43,167 bases of DNA, taken from NCBI GenBank assembly GCA_046728155.1, contig JBKPDY010000098.1:1-43167 (forward strand), given 5' to 3'. The DNA is from CAWDLX01 sp046728155 (GTDB lineage Bacteria > Actinomycetota > Actinomycetes > Mycobacteriales > Micromonosporaceae). The notes beneath the pieces are model-generated. The model did not search any database. It worked only from the letters and a program-made list of their open reading frames with translations, and had not been told where the DNA came from. Shown one piece after another: positions 40,547 through 43,167 of this stretch. The position numbers were made by a program, and so were the translations under genes. Numbering within the stretch: position 1 is the stretch's first letter; every line of letters begins with the position of its first letter.

Positions 40547-41062
40547 ATGACGCTGCCGTTTGAGGAACCGCTCGTTAGAAGGACACCAGGGCCCAGGGTC
40601 ATCCCCGAGCCCGCCCGCCCGGGCGACCCAGGTGGTCCGCCGTGCCGGATCTGCACAGACGACGATGCCCCGGACGAACACGAGATCTGGAGCGACGAGC
40701 ACTGGGTTCTGCGCGTGCCGGCGCAGACCAGCCTGCCTGGCACGGTCTGGCTCGCCACCCGGGCGCACCATGACAGCTTCGCCGATCTGCCGGTCGACCT
40801 GGCCGCGGAGTACGGCCCGCTGGCCGGCCGGATCGAGCGGGCGATCCTGTCGCTCGGCGACGTCGGCCGGGTACACGTCTACCGATGGGGTGACGGGGTC
40901 GCCCACTTCCACATCTGGTTCATCCCCCGTCCGCTCGGCATGCTCGAGGCGACCCGGGAGAATCTGATCCTCTGGGAGGATGTCCTGCCATCCGCGTCCG
41001 CGGAGGAGATCCGCGCGGCCGGACAACGGATCGGCAAGAACCTGGCGGGAGATCGCCATTAA
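40547..41062 (+). CDS. HIT-like (histidine triad) protein with altered triad
   Basis: 171 residues from ATG 40547, with GGAGGGAG upstream. The late motif HFHIWFIPRP (120-129) is a histidine-triad loop in which the third His is Trp124; the nucleophile position His122 is retained. An N-terminal PCRIC (32-36) offers two Cys for zinc, as in some GalT/HIT relatives, and HWVLRVPAQTSLPGTVWL resembles HIT strands. The family hydrolyses or transfers nucleotides; this one may have lost or changed that chemistry. The gene ends 33 bases before copy C of the repeat. Confidence 0.82.
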   Translation: MTLPFEEPLVRRTPGPRVIPEPARPGDPGGPPCRICTDDDAPDEHEIWSDEHWVLRVPAQTSLPGTVWLATRAHHDSFADLPVDLAAEYGPLAGRIERAILSLGDVGRVHVYRWGDGVAHFHIWFIPRPLGMLEATRENLILWEDVLPSASAEEIRAAGQRIGKNLAGDRH

Positions 41063-41094
41063 TGCGTCGCCCGTGGTGCGTGGCCCGACCCGGC

Positions 41095-41144
41095 GGCTGG
41101 GTCATCCGGAGTCCGCTCGGGCGGACCCGCGACTCCCCAGCCGC
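41095..41144. repeat. Palindromic repeat element, copy C
   Basis: Third copy of the 50-base element. Outer arms are GGCTGGG/CCCAGCC, extended by CGGC and GCCG to at least 10 pairs. GGAGTC pairs with GACTCC without wobble here, where copies A and B have G-U. The inner hairpin GTCCGC-TCGG-GCGGAC is perfect in this copy. It lies between the convergent HIT-like and AHSA1 genes and could act as a terminator. Confidence 0.8.
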
Positions 41145-41160
41145 CGCGCTGGGTGCCGCG

Positions 41161-41649
41161 TCACCCCTTCGCGAGCAGGGCGTCGAGCTTCTGGTAACCC
41201 TCCCTGACTCCGTGCTCCATCCCGCTGGCGATGATCGCGTCCCGGGCCTCCAGGTTGTCGACCACCGAGAGCGTGCTGACCCTCGTCCTACCGCCGTCGA
41301 GCGGCTCGAACGTCGCCGCTTCGAGTGAGACCCCGTCCGGCACGCCCTCGAAGGTGAAGGTCTGCACCAACCGCTCGTTCGGACGGACCTCGTGGAATGA
41401 GCCGTAGAACGCGGCCACCTCCTCGCCGTCGCGCTCGGCGGCGTAGCGGTAGCTGCCACCGGTTCGGGCGTCCCACTTGTCGATCCGCATGGTGGTGTCC
41501 TTCGGGCCGAGCCATTGGGCCACCAGGTCCGGCTCGATGAAAGCGCGGTACACCCGGTCCGGCGTGGCATCGAAGTCGCGGATGATGCGTACCGTCGGCA
41601 GCGCCGGATCCGCCTCGATCAGTGTCTCGTGTGTGCTGGTCGTGCTCAT
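41161..41649 (-). CDS. SRPBCC/AHSA1-family protein
   Basis: 162 residues. The START-like fold is indicated by VRIIRDFDATPDRVYRAFIE, PDLVAQWLGPKD, RTGGSYRYAAERDGEEVAAF, FHEVRPNERLVQTFTFEG and the long C-terminal helix GMEHGVREGYQKLDALLA. Members of this family have a ligand cavity; many are encoded next to an ArsR regulator that controls them. The start overlaps the ArsR stop (ATGA). Ligand unknown. Confidence 0.93.
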   Translation of the reverse strand: MSTTSTHETLIEADPALPTVRIIRDFDATPDRVYRAFIEPDLVAQWLGPKDTTMRIDKWDARTGGSYRYAAERDGEEVAAFYGSFHEVRPNERLVQTFTFEGVPDGVSLEAATFEPLDGGRTRVSTLSVVDNLEARDAIIASGMEHGVREGYQKLDALLAKG

Positions 41650-41981
41650 GATGCTGCTCCTTCGTCATGTGTGCTGGGCTGCTCGTCGTCCATGGCCGCG
41701 AGCACGGCGTCGAGTCGGCGGAACCGTTCCTCCGCCTGTTGGCGGTACCGCTCGATCCACGTTGTCATCAGGTCGAGCACCTCTGCCTCCAAATGCCGGG
41801 GCCGACGCTGCGCGTCCCTGCCGGTCGTCACCAGCCCGGCCTCTTCGAGCACCCGGAGGTGTTTCGAGATCGCCTGGATCGACATGCGGTACGGCTCGGC
41901 CAGCTGACCGACGGTGAGGTCACGGATCGCCAGTCGCGCCACGATGTCCCGACGGGTCGGATCCGCCAGCGCGGCGAACAC
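41646..41981 (-). CDS. ArsR-family regulator (true start probably at ATC 42005)
   Basis: The GTG at 41981 gives 111 residues; the core is FAALADPTRRDIVARLAIRD, SIQAISKHLRVLEEAGLV, TTGRDAQRRPRHLEAEVLDL and a long C-terminal helix. No metal-binding Cys motif is visible, as is usual for the SRPBCC-linked subgroup. In the same frame upstream, ITAEQLSR continues the expected N terminus to ATC 42005, preceded by GGGAGGG at good spacing, and a TGA stop at 42024-42026 bounds the frame. GTG 41981 has no ribosome site. The promoter and two operators lie just upstream, so it likely represses itself and the AHSA1 gene. Confidence 0.9.
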   Translation of the reverse strand: MFAALADPTRRDIVARLAIRDLTVGQLAEPYRMSIQAISKHLRVLEEAGLVTTGRDAQRRPRHLEAEVLDLMTTWIERYRQQAEERFRRLDAVLAAMDDEQPSTHDEGAAS

Positions 41982-42009
41982 CCGGGAGAGCTGCTCAGCT
42001 GTGATGCCG

Positions 42010-42016
42010 CCCTCCC
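42010..42016 (-). promoter_or_regulatory. Ribosome-binding site pointing to ATC 42005
   Basis: GGGAGGG on the minus strand, 4 to 5 bases before ATC 42005. This is the only good ribosome site for the ArsR gene; the GTG at 41981 is 24 bases further downstream. Confidence 0.6.
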
Positions 42017-42024
42017 GATGTCGT

Positions 42025-42038
42025 CAACCGCTTGGTTG
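42025..42038. promoter_or_regulatory. ArsR operator 1
   Basis: CAACC-GCTT-GGTTG, a perfect inverted repeat at the expected transcription start of the ArsR gene. It shares both half-sites and the 4-base gap with operator 2. Confidence 0.75.
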
Positions 42039-42044
42039 AATAAG

Positions 42045-42073
42045 ACATTACCCGACCCCGCGAGTGTTCGCAA
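42045..42073 (-). promoter_or_regulatory. Promoter of the ArsR-AHSA1 operon
   Basis: On the minus strand: -35 TTGCGA (42068-42073) and -10 TAATGT (42045-42050) separated by 17 bases. Operator 2 overlaps the -35 element and operator 1 lies just after the -10 element, a layout that would block RNA polymerase. Confidence 0.7.
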
Positions 42074-42084
42074 CCATTTGGTTG
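42071..42084. promoter_or_regulatory. ArsR operator 2
   Basis: CAACC-ATTT-GGTTG, a perfect inverted repeat whose centre is 46 bases from operator 1. It overlaps the -35 element of the ArsR promoter and is 57 bases upstream of the divergent enoyl-CoA hydratase gene, so it may influence both. Confidence 0.75.
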
Positions 42085-42140
42085 AGGAAGCTCCGGCGCC
42101 GGCTCCCGTACGCTGATCGGGGCAGGAGGGGGATCGCGCC

Positions 42141-42977
42141 ATGTCGTCGGACTACCGGTTCCGCGCATCGGCGCCGCTGACGCGGGACTGGGAGCACTTC
42201 CGGTTCCAGGTGGCGGGCGGTGTGGCCACAGTGACGCTCGACCGGCCGGAGAAGCTCAACGCGCTCACGTTCTCGACCTACGCCGATCTGCGCGATCTGC
42301 TCACCGAACTCCCTCACCACCGCGATGTTCGGGTACTCGTGATCCGCGGTGAGGGGCGGGGTTTCTGCGGCGGCGGCGACGTGAACGAGATCATCGGTGA
42401 GCTGATCGAGATGGAGGCGGCCGATCTGATCCGGTTCACCCGGATGACCGGCGAGGTCATCCGGGCGATGCGGGAGTGCCCCGTACCCATCGTCGCGGCG
42501 GTACACGGCATCGCGGCCGGGGCCGGGGCCGTGGTGGCACTGGCGGCTGATTTCCGCGTCGTGGCGACGTCCGGCCGGTTCGCTTTCCTGTTCACGAAGG
42601 TCGGCCTGTCCGGGGGGGACATGGGCGCCGCCTACCTACTCCCCCGGGTCGTCGGGCTGGGTCGGGCTACCCAGCTGCTCATGCTGGGCGACACCATCGA
42701 CTCCGCCACGGCCGACCGGTACGGTCTCGCCTCGACGCTCGTCGAGGACGACGCACTGTCGACAACCGTCGACGAGTTGGCGCGGCGCCTGGCCACCGGG
42801 CCGACCCTGGCCTACGCGCAGACCAAGTCGTTGCTCACCCGGGAGCTGGACATGCCGCTGGCCGCCGCGGTGGAGCTGGACGCGATGACGCAGGCCCTGC
42901 TGATGACGACGGCCGACCACAAGGAGTTCCACGCCGCCTTCACCGAGAATCGGCCTCCACAGTGGACGGGCCACTGA
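42141..42977 (+). CDS. Enoyl-CoA hydratase/isomerase family protein
   Basis: 278 residues, with GGAGGGGG upstream of ATG. The crotonase fold is indicated by VATVTLDRPEKLNALTFSTY, the first oxyanion-hole segment RGEGRGFCGGGDVNE and the second GIAAGAGAVVALAADFRV; FLFTKVGLSGGDMGAAYLLP replaces the usual catalytic Glu region, so the exact reaction (hydration, isomerisation or ring chemistry) is open. Its convergent neighbour looks like a salicylyl-CoA or aminobenzoyl-CoA hydroxylase/reductase, which suggests aromatic acyl-CoA catabolism. Its last 38 bases overlap the end of that gene. Confidence 0.92.
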   Translation: MSSDYRFRASAPLTRDWEHFRFQVAGGVATVTLDRPEKLNALTFSTYADLRDLLTELPHHRDVRVLVIRGEGRGFCGGGDVNEIIGELIEMEAADLIRFTRMTGEVIRAMRECPVPIVAAVHGIAAGAGAVVALAADFRVVATSGRFAFLFTKVGLSGGDMGAAYLLPRVVGLGRATQLLMLGDTIDSATADRYGLASTLVEDDALSTTVDELARRLATGPTLAYAQTKSLLTRELDMPLAAAVELDAMTQALLMTTADHKEFHAAFTENRPPQWTGH

Positions 42978-43167
42978 GGGTCGGACGCCAACGACGGTGC
43001 GCGGTCATCGGTTCGCCTCGGCGGATCAGTTCCAGCCGTGGCTTCGGGCCATCGGTACGACCGGTCTGTGGACGGCGCGACCCTGCCTTCCACGGGTCCG
43101 GCCATTCGACGCCGGTGTACCCCTGCTCGGCGGCGGCGTGGAGTGTCCAATGTGGATTGTACAGGTG
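42940..43167 (-). CDS. C-terminal end of a salicylyl-CoA 5-hydroxylase/oxidoreductase-like protein (5' part beyond window)
   Basis: The last 75 codons of a gene cut by the right edge; stop at 42940-42942. The sequence HLYNPHWTLHAAAEQGYTG, VEWPDPWKAGSRRPQTGR and DGPKPRLELIRRGEP resembles the end of the Old Yellow Enzyme-type half of bifunctional salicylyl-CoA 5-hydroxylase/oxidoreductases (2-aminobenzoyl-CoA monooxygenase/reductase family). Only the tail is present, so the assignment rests on recollection of that family. Tail-to-tail overlap with the enoyl-CoA hydratase gene is 38 bases. Confidence 0.7.
   Translation of the reverse strand, partial: HLYNPHWTLHAAAEQGYTGVEWPDPWKAGSRRPQTGRTDGPKPRLELIRRGEPMTAHRRWRPTLSGPSTVEADSR

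Overview
The window is high-GC DNA with tightly packed, often overlapping genes, many GTG starts, an actinobacterial-type DevR/DevS (DosR/DosS) pair, several Acg-type nitroreductases, an LPXTG surface protein and an F420-type oxidoreductase. It is therefore chromosomal DNA of an actinomycete, perhaps Micromonosporales (a low-confidence placement). No tRNA, rRNA, transposase, integrase or CRISPR array was seen.

Layout. (1) 1-1179: a gene cut by the left edge encodes a membrane-spanning TIR protein: cytoplasmic TIR domain, one membrane helix, linker and tandem Cys-paired repeats outside the cell. (2) 1482-7573, all minus strand: a histidine kinase and NarL-type regulator, then small membrane proteins, a DUF6220 protein and a secreted multicopper oxidase. 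(3) 7982-12987: MFS exporter, methyltransferase, UppP, TetR regulator, a membrane protein and a YCII/DGPF protein. (4) 13140-24906: a dormancy/hypoxia-type island. It has three Acg-family nitroreductases, a tandem universal stress protein, phosphoketolase, DevR, a DevS-like GAF-GAF kinase convergent with DevR, a citryl-CoA lyase-like protein and a P450. Two sites with the geometry of the mycobacterial DosR box lie before nitroreductase and devR genes. (5) 25061-29027: a FluG-like amidohydrolase overlapping a glutamine synthetase homologue, and an amidase. (6) 29180-34182: LLM oxidoreductase, LPXTG protein, DUF6328 and DUF2795 proteins, an epimerase-like protein and a Mug-type DNA glycosylase. 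(7) 34304-40323: an OmpR-type two-component system with an apparent extracytosolic flavin electron-transfer operon (ferric-reductase-like membrane flavoprotein, FMN-binding lipid-free anchored protein, ApbE). Direct repeats with an 11-bp period occur near three promoters here and could be the regulator's sites. (8) 40547-43167: HIT-like protein, an ArsR-AHSA1 operon with two clear operators, an enoyl-CoA hydratase, and the C-terminal end of a salicylyl-CoA 5-hydroxylase/oxidoreductase-like gene at the right edge.

Most notable observations: a three-copy, about 50-bp palindromic repeat at 13069, 22335 and 41095 whose arms covary; the transmembrane TIR protein; a CxxCH motif inserted in the FMN-binding protein; the DosR-like boxes; and two genes (DUF6328 and ArsR) whose conserved N termini and ribosome-binding sites point to ATC rather than a standard start codon. 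All functional statements come from motif reading by eye; no database search was possible.
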